Positions 50,022 to 57,683 of a DNA stretch of 64,000 nt are shown in pieces. The DNA is taken from positions 3,436,501 through 3,500,500 of the forward strand of contig NZ_CP134771.1 in NCBI RefSeq assembly GCF_031880315.1, given 5' to 3'. How positions within the stretch are numbered: position 1 is the stretch's first letter; each line of letters opens with the position of its first letter. Source of the DNA: Pseudomonas baltica (lineage in GTDB: Bacteria; Pseudomonadota; Gammaproteobacteria; Pseudomonadales; Pseudomonadaceae). Made by a program: the position numbers and the translations under genes. The notes below the pieces were generated by a model, which was given only the letters and a program-made list of their open reading frames with translations, had not been told where the DNA came from and did not search any database.

Positions 50022-51314
50022 CTAGAGTCCGCCCAGCCACCGAGTCATCACGTCCTCACCCGTCACCGGGGCGCTGCCACACATCACTGCTAGCGCTAAG
50101 CCCAGTGCCGAACTGTGGGCGGTATGACCGCTGCCACCGCCATCGCGCAAGTCCAGTACCAGGGTCGGGCAGCAGAAGATCGCCAGCCGCACCACCTGCT
50201 CCCAGTCGGCGGGCAGCCAGTCGCGCTTGCGCAGCTCGGCCAGCAGGGGGCGCCAGTAGAGGTCGCGTTTGCTGTCGAGGAATTCCCGCCGCAGAGGGGT
50301 CAATTGCCAATCGTGTTCCACGTGGAACATATCGCCGTCGACACGCACGTTGACCTTGTACGCCTCGGCCACGCGCGCGGGTTCATACAGCCACAGTGGG
50401 TGGGCAAAGATGTTGTGGAACGTCGCTTTGATCTCCGCCAACAGCGCCGGGATCTGTCGGCCAGCGAAGGCGGGGTCGAAACTCACCAGTTGCGGAGGGC
50501 TTCCGGTGGGGGTTTCATACCATACGTTGGCGTTGTGCGCGTCACCATGGGCAGTGACCACACCGTGATCGGCGAGCAGTTCGGGGTTCAGGCGCTCACC
50601 GCTGGCGTGGAACAATTGCGCCAACGTGTGGCGGTAGGACACACCGTTGATGGTCCAGTGCAGATCCTTCAACGCGTCCCACGGAATATCGATACCTGGG
50701 AAGGCGAAGGTCTTGCCGACGTAGAAGCGCTCCACGCGCCCACCAAAACCTGGGTCGGCACCGTCACCCACCAGGCGGTGGTGGAACAGTTGGTGGACGG
50801 GCTCCTTGCACACGGCCGCCAGGTCGCCGAGCAGCAAGGTGCGCAGCGCGCCAGCCAAGCCTTCCTGGTCGTATTCGCGCTGCGCCTGCACCAGCGGGGC
50901 GATCTCGTCCCAGGCTTGGCGTTCTTCGATATCGCGGCAGGCATCGGCCAGGCGCAGATCGCTGCGCAGGTTGTAGAACAGGATCTGCCGACCTGGCTCG
51001 CCACAGGCATACACCGGCACGTCGACGCGGTAACCGGCTTCGCGTAGCAGCTCGGCGTTGTAGTACTCCTCGATGGTTTTGTCTTCGCCTTCTTCGTTGT
51101 GGTACTTGAAGAACAGCTGGCGCCCATCGGCCAAGGTCACGCGGCCATTCAGGGAATTGAGGCTGTACTGATCGCGGTTGATGATCAGGTCGGTGGCGGC
51201 GACGCCGATCACTTCGCTGGCCAGTTGCAGCAGGCAGGCGCGGGCGCCTTGCCAGTCATCCTGGCGGGCGAGGGTGCGGGCCTGGGCGGCGAGGGGGAGC
51301 AGGGCGGCAGTCAT
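50022..51314 (-). CDS. APH-fold kinase-like protein of the 50-60 kb catabolic unit
   Basis: A 430-residue protein with a kinase fold of the aminoglycoside/choline phosphotransferase type. The N-lobe lysine is likely in LFFKYHNEEGEDKT, the catalytic loop is AHGDAHNANVWYE and the metal-binding aspartate is in LVSFDPAFAG. It may phosphorylate a small hydroxylated compound. It is the last gene of a leftward operon of transporter, HisD-like, zinc dehydrogenase and SDR genes, which suggests the same substrate or a by-product. The codons for Met-Phe-His-Val-Glu-His contain a perfect parS site (50314-50329). Substrate unknown. Confidence 0.72.
   Translation of the reverse strand: MTAALLPLAAQARTLARQDDWQGARACLLQLASEVIGVAATDLIINRDQYSLNSLNGRVTLADGRQLFFKYHNEEGEDKTIEEYYNAELLREAGYRVDVPVYACGEPGRQILFYNLRSDLRLADACRDIEERQAWDEIAPLVQAQREYDQEGLAGALRTLLLGDLAAVCKEPVHQLFHHRLVGDGADPGFGGRVERFYVGKTFAFPGIDIPWDALKDLHWTINGVSYRHTLAQLFHASGERLNPELLADHGVVTAHGDAHNANVWYETPTGSPPQLVSFDPAFAGRQIPALLAEIKATFHNIFAHPLWLYEPARVAEAYKVNVRVDGDMFHVEHDWQLTPLRREFLDSKRDLYWRPLLAELRKRDWLPADWEQVVRLAIFCCPTLVLDLRDGGGSGHTAHSSALGLALAVMCGSAPVTGEDVMTRWLGGL
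50314..50329. other. parS site, ParB binding site
   Basis: TGTTCCACGTGGAACA is a perfect 16-bp palindrome identical to the consensus parS of Pseudomonas. It lies inside the APH-like kinase gene, 39 kb to the right of parAB, within the origin domain. On the coding strand it encodes FHVE, a common way for coding sequence to carry parS. Confidence 0.95.
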
Positions 51315-51338
51315 GAAAAGGTCCTTGTGGATAAAGCG

Positions 51339-52112
51339 TCAGATGCTGGCAAGGTAGCCGCCGTCGATATAGAGCACCTGGCCGGTGATGTAGCTGGCGG
51401 CAGGCGAGCAGAAAAAAATCGCCGCGCCGGCCAGATCTTCGAGGTTGCCGAAGCGCGCCAGTGGGATCTTCGCCTGCATGCTCTGGCGCCAGTCGTCGTT
51501 CTGGTAGAACACCTCGGTGAGCTCGGTGCGAAAGTACCCTGGGCCGATACCGTTGACGCGGATGCCCAGCGCCGCCCACTCGGTGGCCAGGGCGCGGGTC
51601 ATGCCCAGCAGACCAGACTTGGACGCGCCGTAGGGGGTGGCGCCGGGCACGCCGACTTCGCTGGTCAGTGAACAGAGATTGAGGATGCTGCCGCCGCCAT
51701 TGGCCTGCATCAGGCGGGCTGCGGCCTGGGCGCAGAAGAAGGCGCCCTTGAGGTTGGTGTCGACGATCATGTCCCAGGTGGCTTCGTCCAGTTCCAGCGA
51801 CGCCTGCACGTGCTCCACGCCGGCATTGTTGACGAGGATGTCGAGGCGGCCCTCGCGGGTTTGCAGTTCGACAAAAGCGCGCTCGCGAGACGTCGAGTCG
51901 TTTACATCGAGGACCAGCGTCGAGCAGCGCCCGCCGTTGCGCTGGATATCCGCCTGGGCGTTGGCCAGGGTGTCTGGGTCGCGAGCGGCGAGTACCACCT
52001 TGGCACCCGCATCGGCCAGGCCCTTGGCCATGGCCAGACCGATCCCTCGGGAAGCGCCGGTGATCAATGCGACTTGGCCTTCAAGGGAAAAACGCGCCAG
52101 CAGCGGGTTCAT
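51339..52112 (-). CDS. short-chain dehydrogenase/reductase (gluconate 5-dehydrogenase-like)
   Basis: A 257-residue NAD(P)-dependent SDR. The cofactor motif is TGASRGIG, followed by LVNNAGVEH, and the catalytic Ser/Tyr/Lys are in CSLTSEVGVPGATPYGASKSG. The end is ITGQVLYIDGGYLASI. It lies 24 bases upstream of the kinase gene and 10 bases after the zinc dehydrogenase gene. In the organosulfonate context it resembles the 2-dehydrogenases that interconvert the enantiomers of dihydroxypropanesulfonate; other polyol substrates are equally possible. Confidence 0.9.
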   Translation of the reverse strand: MNPLLARFSLEGQVALITGASRGIGLAMAKGLADAGAKVVLAARDPDTLANAQADIQRNGGRCSTLVLDVNDSTSRERAFVELQTREGRLDILVNNAGVEHVQASLELDEATWDMIVDTNLKGAFFCAQAAARLMQANGGGSILNLCSLTSEVGVPGATPYGASKSGLLGMTRALATEWAALGIRVNGIGPGYFRTELTEVFYQNDDWRQSMQAKIPLARFGNLEDLAGAAIFFCSPAASYITGQVLYIDGGYLASI

Positions 52113-52122
52113 GGAGCGGTCC

Positions 52123-53130
52123 TTATGGAATGATGATGGTCTTGAGTTTATCGCTGTTGCCGCCGGACAGCTGGTCGTAGGCGGCTATCACGTCGGCCAG
52201 CCCGATGGGCGGGGTAATCAGCTGTTCGAGCTTGGCGGCCAGGCGCGGCAACAGGGCGACCGCCTGGCGTTGCTCGTCGCGGAAGACGCTGCAGCCGACC
52301 AAGTCGATTTCGCGTTCGACCAAGGCGTTGGTATTGACCACGGTGTCGCCGTGGAACAACCCGACCATGGCGATGCGCCCGCCCGAGGCGACGCTGTGTA
52401 CCAGTTGATTAAGGACGATGCCCGAGCCAGTGGCTTCGATGCAGTAACGAGGCTCATGGCCCCCGCATGCTGCGAGGATCAGCCCAGTGTCGAGGGCCAC
52501 GGGGGTGACACCAGCGACGGCTTGCAGCAGGGCGGCGCGCTGGTGATTGCGTTCTACGAGCAGCACCGGGCGCTGGTCCAGTTCGCGCAGCAACAGGGCC
52601 GCCAGGCCGCCAATCGGCCCACCCCCCGCAATCAGGACTGGTGCGCCAGGTTCGGCTTCGAGGCGGGCGATGACGCGCAAGGCGACACCCAAAGGTTCGG
52701 ACAAGGCAGCGACGGCATCGGAAATCCCCGCAGGGACTTTCAGCAAGCGGTGCACAGGCTGGTTGCTTTGCGCAGCGAAACCGCCATCGCAGACCTCGCC
52801 GACAAAGCCCATGTGCCGGCACAGGTTGCCTTGGGCGCGCTGGCAGTAGTCACACTCGCCACAATTGGCGCGCGAATCCACCACTACGCGTTCGCCCAGA
52901 GCGAAGCCTTTGACGCCAGCGCCGAGGGCAGTGATTTCGCCACAGAATTCATGACCAGGGGTGACCGGCAGTTTCGACACCCACTGGCCGGTACGGAAAT
53001 TGTGCAGGTCGGAGCCACAGATGCCGGCCGCGCGCACTTTCAGGGTGACCCAGCCGGGCTCGGGGGCGGCGGGGGCCGGGATCTCTTCTAGGCGCAGATC
53101 ACCTTTGCCGTGGAAGCGGATGGCTTGCAT
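52123..53130 (-). CDS. zinc-dependent alcohol dehydrogenase (MDR family)
   Basis: A 335-residue medium-chain dehydrogenase, like L-idonate/threonine dehydrogenases. Catalytic zinc ligands are in AAGICGSDLHNF and PGHEFCGEI; the structural zinc has four cysteines in CGECDYCQRAQGNLC. The NAD fold shows VLIAGGGPIGGLAALLL. The ATG at 53130 (MQAIRFHG) fits the family; the frame is open 25 codons further. It is cotranscribed with the HisD-like and SDR genes. The pair of SDR and zinc dehydrogenase suggests oxidation and re-reduction at one carbon, that is, epimerisation. Confidence 0.9.
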   Translation of the reverse strand: MQAIRFHGKGDLRLEEIPAPAAPEPGWVTLKVRAAGICGSDLHNFRTGQWVSKLPVTPGHEFCGEITALGAGVKGFALGERVVVDSRANCGECDYCQRAQGNLCRHMGFVGEVCDGGFAAQSNQPVHRLLKVPAGISDAVAALSEPLGVALRVIARLEAEPGAPVLIAGGGPIGGLAALLLRELDQRPVLLVERNHQRAALLQAVAGVTPVALDTGLILAACGGHEPRYCIEATGSGIVLNQLVHSVASGGRIAMVGLFHGDTVVNTNALVEREIDLVGCSVFRDEQRQAVALLPRLAAKLEQLITPPIGLADVIAAYDQLSGGNSDKLKTIIIP

Positions 53131-53180
53131 TGTCTGTGTCTCCGTCAGGGCTGCGGGTTTTTTGCAAGCTGTGCTGGTCT

Positions 53181-53252
53181 CATCGCGGCCAAGCCTTGCG
53201 CCCACACTGAAATGCTCACACCTGTGGGTTCGGGCTCTGCACGCGAAGAGGC
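53181..53252. repeat. degenerate REP pair
   Basis: Degenerate opposed REP cores (CGCGGCCAAGCCTTGCGCCC on the left; a decayed right arm ending CACGCGAAGAGG) lie in the 138-base gap between the zinc dehydrogenase and HisD-like genes. The hairpin could separate expression of the two parts of the operon. Confidence 0.5.
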
Positions 53253-53268
53253 TGTCATGGCTAGCAGA

Positions 53269-54591
53269 TTACTCCCCGTCAATTATCTTCATCCTCAGCG
53301 GCGACACCGCCAGCGCATGAGCACTGAAGCCTTCATACACTGCGAACCCGTGAGCTTTTTCGGCCAGCTGTGGATAACCCGATCGCGTCACATAACCCAC
53401 CGAAATCCGCTTCATGTAATCGAACACCGACAGCGGCCCGTTGGTTTTGGCCGCTGCGTTGGTCGGCAGCACCGCGTTAGGCCCGAGGACGAAGTTGCCC
53501 AAGGTCACCGGGGTGAAATTGCCCAGCAGAATCTCCCCGGCATTACGTATACGGGTCATCACTGCCATCGGTTCTTCGGCGAGAATTTCCAGGTGCTCAG
53601 GCGCGTATTCGTTGACGAACTCCACCGCCGTGTCGAAGTCTTTGGTCAGCACGATGCCGCCGTGGTCGCCACAGAGCACCGCCTGGGAAAACTCGGCGCG
53701 CTTGGGATCGATCTGCGCCCACAGTTTGGGTAGGGCAGCGATGGCGGCCTCGGCCACGGCGCGGCTGTTGGTCACCAGATAGGCGGAGGAGTCCGGGCCG
53801 TGTTCCGATTCGATCAGCAGGTCCAGCGCAGCCAGTTCCCCCTTGGCGGTGGCGTCAGCCAGAATCAGGCTTTCGCTGGGGCCGGCCGGAACGCCGGGGT
53901 CGATCAGGTTGGACAGCTGCCGCTTGGCCGCCACCACCCAAGGGCTGCCTGGCCCGACGATCTTCAAACACTTGGGCACGCTTTCAGTGCCGTAGGCCAC
54001 GGCGGCCACGCCTTGGGCACCGCCGCATTTGTAGACTTCCTTGATGCCCACCAGGCGCGCGGCCACCAGGGTGGCGTCGTCGACCTTGCCGTCCGGGCCG
54101 GGCGGAGTGATCACCACCGCCCGTGGCACGCCAGCGACGACTGCCGGAATGGTGGTCATCAGCAGTACGCTGGGGAACGAACCCTTGCCGCGCGGCACGT
54201 AGCAGGCCACCGAGTCGATCGGCACATGGCGGTCGCCGGCGAAGGCACCGGGGCGCATCTCCTTGAGCCACATCTCTTCGGGCTTTTGCGCTTCGTGGAA
54301 GGCGAAGATGTTTTCGGCGGCGTACTTGATCGACTCGATCACGGCCGGGTCCATGCGCGCGAAGGCGGCTTCGAACTCGCTCTCCTCGGCGCGTACCGAC
54401 ATGTCCTCGGCGGTGACCTTGTCGAAGTCGCGGGCAAAGCGCTTCAGCGCGGCATCACCCTCGGTACGCACGGCCTCGATGATCGGCTTGACCTTCTCGA
54501 CGAAAAACGACAGATCGGCTTCGGTGCGCTTGAACAATTCGACGGGCAGGGCACTGGCCTGGCTGAGGTCGTGGAACGATGGCTGTTGCAT
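53269..54591 (-). CDS. HisD-family dehydrogenase paralogue, possible sulfopropanediol 3-dehydrogenase (HpsN-like)
   Basis: A 440-residue NAD-dependent enzyme of the histidinol dehydrogenase fold, which oxidises an alcohol in two steps to an acid. The catalytic pair Glu332-His333 (NEYAPEHLEI) is kept. Compared with E. coli HisD, zinc ligand Gln259 is Glu261 here, His262 is His264, Asp360 is Asn366 and His419 is His425; the pocket residue His367 is Ala373 (GPNAVLPT). This balanced Gln-to-Glu and Asp-to-Asn exchange, the loss of an imidazole-contact residue and the absence of other his genes argue that histidinol is not the substrate. HpsN, which oxidises 2,3-dihydroxypropanesulfonate, is the best-known member of this branch. 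It is cotranscribed with a NitT/TauT-type transporter. Confidence 0.82.
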   Translation of the reverse strand: MQQPSFHDLSQASALPVELFKRTEADLSFFVEKVKPIIEAVRTEGDAALKRFARDFDKVTAEDMSVRAEESEFEAAFARMDPAVIESIKYAAENIFAFHEAQKPEEMWLKEMRPGAFAGDRHVPIDSVACYVPRGKGSFPSVLLMTTIPAVVAGVPRAVVITPPGPDGKVDDATLVAARLVGIKEVYKCGGAQGVAAVAYGTESVPKCLKIVGPGSPWVVAAKRQLSNLIDPGVPAGPSESLILADATAKGELAALDLLIESEHGPDSSAYLVTNSRAVAEAAIAALPKLWAQIDPKRAEFSQAVLCGDHGGIVLTKDFDTAVEFVNEYAPEHLEILAEEPMAVMTRIRNAGEILLGNFTPVTLGNFVLGPNAVLPTNAAAKTNGPLSVFDYMKRISVGYVTRSGYPQLAEKAHGFAVYEGFSAHALAVSPLRMKIIDGE

Positions 54592-54615
54592 GATGAACCT
54601 CTCTAAGCGAATGGG

Positions 54616-55380
54616 TTAGGCGCGTACGGGCTCTTGGCCGCGAATCGAGCGCAAGACCTGGCGCTGCAGGTCGATGAAGTCCGCGCTGCTGGCCAGTTCT
54701 TCATGGCGCGGGCGCGGCAGCGGCACGTCGAAGGTGGCCTTGATGGTGCCGATGCCCATCACCACGATCCGATCGGACAGAAACACCGCTTCCTCGACGT
54801 CGTGGGTCACGAACATCACGGTCAGGCGATGGGTTTCCCATACTTGGGTGAGCAGTTCCTGCATCTGCCGCCGGGTCATGGCGTCGAGGGCGCCGAAGGG
54901 CTCATCCATCAGCAGGATCTTGGGCCGATACGACAATGCCCGGGCGATGGCCACGCGCTGCTTCATGCCGCCGGACAGTTCATTGGGAAAGGCGTCTGCG
55001 GCTGCGCTGAGGTTGACCAATGCCAAGTGTTCGTCGGCGATCTCGCGGCATTCGCTGGCGCTGCGCCCGGCGGCCTTGAGGGCGAACTCGACGTTCTGCC
55101 GGGCAGTCAGCCAAGGCAGCAAGGTGTAGGACTGGAACACGACGCCGCGGTCCATGCCGGCGCCATCGATGACTGCGCCGTCCACGCTCACTGCGCCATC
55201 GTCATAGTCTTCGAGGCCTGCCGCGATCGACAGCAAGGTACTTTTGCCGCAGCCCGAGGTGCCGACGATGGACACGAACTCGTTGTCGGCCAAGGTCAGG
55301 TCGATGCCCTTGAGCACCTGCTTGCGCTGCTTGCCGGTGACGAAGGTCTTGGTCAGCCCTTGAATGGTCAGGGTGCTCAT
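54616..55380 (-). CDS. ABC transporter ATP-binding protein (NitT/TauT type)
   Basis: A 254-residue ATPase. The Walker A is GTSGCGKSTLL, the signature is LSGGMKQRVAIARAL and Walker B is ILLMDEPFGALD, with the switch histidine in VTHDVEEAV. It overlaps the permease gene by four bases and is followed by the HisD-like gene after 24 bases, tying import to the oxidising enzymes. Confidence 0.94.
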   Translation of the reverse strand: MSTLTIQGLTKTFVTGKQRKQVLKGIDLTLADNEFVSIVGTSGCGKSTLLSIAAGLEDYDDGAVSVDGAVIDGAGMDRGVVFQSYTLLPWLTARQNVEFALKAAGRSASECREIADEHLALVNLSAAADAFPNELSGGMKQRVAIARALSYRPKILLMDEPFGALDAMTRRQMQELLTQVWETHRLTVMFVTHDVEEAVFLSDRIVVMGIGTIKATFDVPLPRPRHEELASSADFIDLQRQVLRSIRGQEPVRA

Positions 55381-56216
55381 GGGCGCCTCCGGTTGTAGCG
55401 GAACAATACTTTTTCAGCGGCGCGCATGGCCTGGTCGGTGATCAACCCGAGCACGCCGAGCAGCAGGATGTAGCCGATGATAGTGTCGGTCTGGAAGAAC
55501 CGCTGTGACACGGTGATGCGGTAGCCGAGGCCCGAGTTGGAGGCCACCAGTTCGGCCAGCACCAGCCAGGTCCAGGCCCAGCCGAGGCTGATGCGCAGGG
55601 CGTCCCAGATGCCGGGGAAGGCACTGGGCAGCACGATCTTGATCAGGATGCGGCGGTCACTCATGCCCAGTGTGCGGCCCAGGCCGACGAAATCGCCAGG
55701 TACGCGCTTGACCGAGTCCATCACCATCAGCACCTGCTGGAAGAAGGTGCCCATCCAGATGATGAGGAATTTTTGCACATCGCCGGTCCCGCTCCAGAGG
55801 ATGGTCAGCGGCACGAAGGCCACCACCGGCATGTAGCGAACGAAGTCGACGAAGGGCTCGATGGAGGCTTTCCAGAAGCCGTAGCAGCCGGCCAGCACGC
55901 CGATGACGATCGACATCACCGACGAAATCGCGAAAGCGATGGCGATGCGGTAGAGGCTGACGCTCAGGTCGGTCCACAGGGTGCCGTCCGCAGCCAGTTT
56001 GGCCAGACGCTGGCCGACCGCTTGCGGGCTGGGCAGAAAGATCGGCGAGACCAGCCCCAGGTTGGTGGCGGCCCACCACGCGAGGGCGAGCAATACGAAT
56101 ACGCCGATGGAGATGCTCAGATAACCGGGTCGCTCCGGTTGGCGACCGATGACGAACAGCGTGCCGCGCTTGCGCCGCCGAGGTGTCGCTGCCGCAAGGT
56201 CATGGTTGGTATTCAC
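55377..56216 (-). CDS. ABC transporter permease (NitT/TauT type)
   Basis: A 279-residue inner-membrane permease with six helices and the EAA-type loop (LGRTLGMSDRRILIKIVLPSAFPGIWDAL, core IKIVLPSAFPGIWDALRISL). It belongs to the SsuC/TauC/NrtB group. It follows the binding-protein gene and overlaps the ATPase gene. Confidence 0.94.
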   Translation of the reverse strand: MNTNHDLAAATPRRRKRGTLFVIGRQPERPGYLSISIGVFVLLALAWWAATNLGLVSPIFLPSPQAVGQRLAKLAADGTLWTDLSVSLYRIAIAFAISSVMSIVIGVLAGCYGFWKASIEPFVDFVRYMPVVAFVPLTILWSGTGDVQKFLIIWMGTFFQQVLMVMDSVKRVPGDFVGLGRTLGMSDRRILIKIVLPSAFPGIWDALRISLGWAWTWLVLAELVASNSGLGYRITVSQRFFQTDTIIGYILLLGVLGLITDQAMRAAEKVLFRYNRRRP

Positions 56217-56281
56217 GTGACGCTTCCTGAATCAGTTGCTTGCAACCGGCGGCTGGGGTGCCGCCGGCGTCTACTGGAGGC

Positions 56282-57286
56282 TTACTTGAGTGCTTTGACG
56301 AAGCGCGAGTCGATCATCTTCGCTGGCTCTACCGGCACCGGTACCAGGCCGGCAGCGGAGGCCGACTTGAGGATGTGCGGGAAGGTTTCGGTGGTGAAGC
56401 TCCCGGTCAATTGCGACTTGTTGTCCGCGAGCGAGTAGAACTGCACGCCATCGAAGGCACTTTCGAGTTCTTCGGTGGAGGCGCCGACAGCCTTGGCAAT
56501 CACCGCACGATCAGCTTTGGTGTCGCCCTTGTAGTGAGTCAGCGCCGCGTCCCATGCCTTGATCATCGCCAGCACCTGACCCGGGCGTTGTTCGAGGACT
56601 TCTTCGCGGACCACCAGCACGTCGGAGATCACACCTGGGTCATCCTTGCCGCTGTAGAGCACGTTGACCTTGGGGTTCTGCTGCTTGGCGGCACTCAAGT
56701 AGGGCTCGTAGGTAACGGCCACCGGCACGCGCCCGGCGATCAGCGCGCTGCCAGCGTTGGCGGCAGGCATGGGCACCGGCTTGATGTCGCTCCACGGCAT
56801 GCCGGCCTTGGCCAAGGCGCTGTGTAACAGGATGTCGCTGGTGGTGCCCTCTTCAAAGGCGACTTCCTTGCCCTTGAGATCTTTGATCGATTTGATCTCC
56901 GGCGCGGCGATGATGGCATCGGCGGTAATGCTCTGGTCGAGCAGCAGCACGATCTTCACCGGCAGGCCAGCGGCGACCATGCCCATGGCGGTGTGGGTGG
57001 CGATGGTGGCGCCGTCTATCTGCCCGCTGGCGAGGGCGGCGTTGATGTCTTTGTCTTCGCTGAAATTGACTACGTCGACGCCGCTCAGGCCGGCTTTCTT
57101 GAACAGATCATGGGCGGCCGCGACATGGATCTGGCCATAGCCCAGCCATGGCTCGACACCGACCTTGAAGGTCCCGGCTTCAACTTTCATCCCCGCGGTC
57201 GGCTCGGCGGCCACTGCGCCGATGGCCATTGCCAGGGCACAGGCGCCCAGCACATTACGCATTCCGTTCTTCAGCAGCTGACTCAT
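56282..57286 (-). CDS. ABC transporter substrate-binding protein (NMT1/TauA type)
   Basis: A 334-residue periplasmic protein with a signal peptide (NVLGACALAMAIGAVAA). Family blocks are FKVGVEPWLGYGQIHVAAAHDLF, IDGATIATHTAMGMVAAGLPVKIVLLLDQS and VAVTYEPYLSAAK. It is the first gene of the leftward operon, 66 bases from a GTATATAC palindrome. Unlike the AsfC-like protein at 33.9 kb it contains several methionines, so it is not under strong sulfur economy. The ligand could be a small sulfonate, carboxylate or amine. Confidence 0.9.
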   Translation of the reverse strand: MSQLLKNGMRNVLGACALAMAIGAVAAEPTAGMKVEAGTFKVGVEPWLGYGQIHVAAAHDLFKKAGLSGVDVVNFSEDKDINAALASGQIDGATIATHTAMGMVAAGLPVKIVLLLDQSITADAIIAAPEIKSIKDLKGKEVAFEEGTTSDILLHSALAKAGMPWSDIKPVPMPAANAGSALIAGRVPVAVTYEPYLSAAKQQNPKVNVLYSGKDDPGVISDVLVVREEVLEQRPGQVLAMIKAWDAALTHYKGDTKADRAVIAKAVGASTEELESAFDGVQFYSLADNKSQLTGSFTTETFPHILKSASAAGLVPVPVEPAKMIDSRFVKALK

Positions 57287-57683
57287 GACAGTTCTCGCTT
57301 CGGGTATAGAGAGTATGGGTACGGCGCAGGTGCGGCACAGCTATCTTGACTGGTATATACAGGTAAGCAGGTTACGTGCCGCATTATTCCCCTGACGGTC
57401 GAAAACCTTAGCAGCCTTTATTACCGGGAGCTGCAACATCCCGTTGCGATGATTGGCCGGGAGTGCAAAACTTCTCGACCACTGCGCCGATAACGCGCAT
57501 TTTCATTGAATATGACCTAATCGGGGGCGGGTAAGCGTTGGCCTGATGCCGATCAACGGTCCCCTGTTGCGCCGTCTTCGTACCGATCAAGCATTGCTCA
57601 CGCCGGCTGGTCTGCAACTTGCTTAAGCGGTATATACAGCTAGATACCATCTCTCTCCCGACCTCAGCGAGCCTGCCTGCCCC
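57287..57683. promoter_or_regulatory. divergent control region with two copies of GGTATATACAG
   Basis: 397 bases without a gene between the divergent transporter and FMN-dehydrogenase operons. Two copies of GGTATATACAG lie at 57352-57362 and 57629-57639 in the same orientation, 277 bases apart; each contains the palindrome GTATATAC. One is 66 bases before the binding-protein start and the other 45 bases before the FMN-enzyme start, which is where operators of a shared regulator should be. Dyads with a TATA core are typical of GntR/FCD regulators. No regulator gene is part of either operon. Confidence 0.6.

Noticed and set aside
53269..54591. Annotation as true histidinol dehydrogenase for histidine synthesis
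   Set aside because: Context is transport plus dehydrogenases, no hisG or hisC operon partner adjoins it on this strand, and metal and pocket residues differ from HisD.
57608..57622. TGG-N9-TGC arrangement resembling a sigma-54 promoter before the FMN dehydrogenase
   Set aside because: The GG/GC spacing fits but the -24 element reads TGGTCT rather than TGGCAC, and no enhancer-binding protein gene is nearby; too weak.
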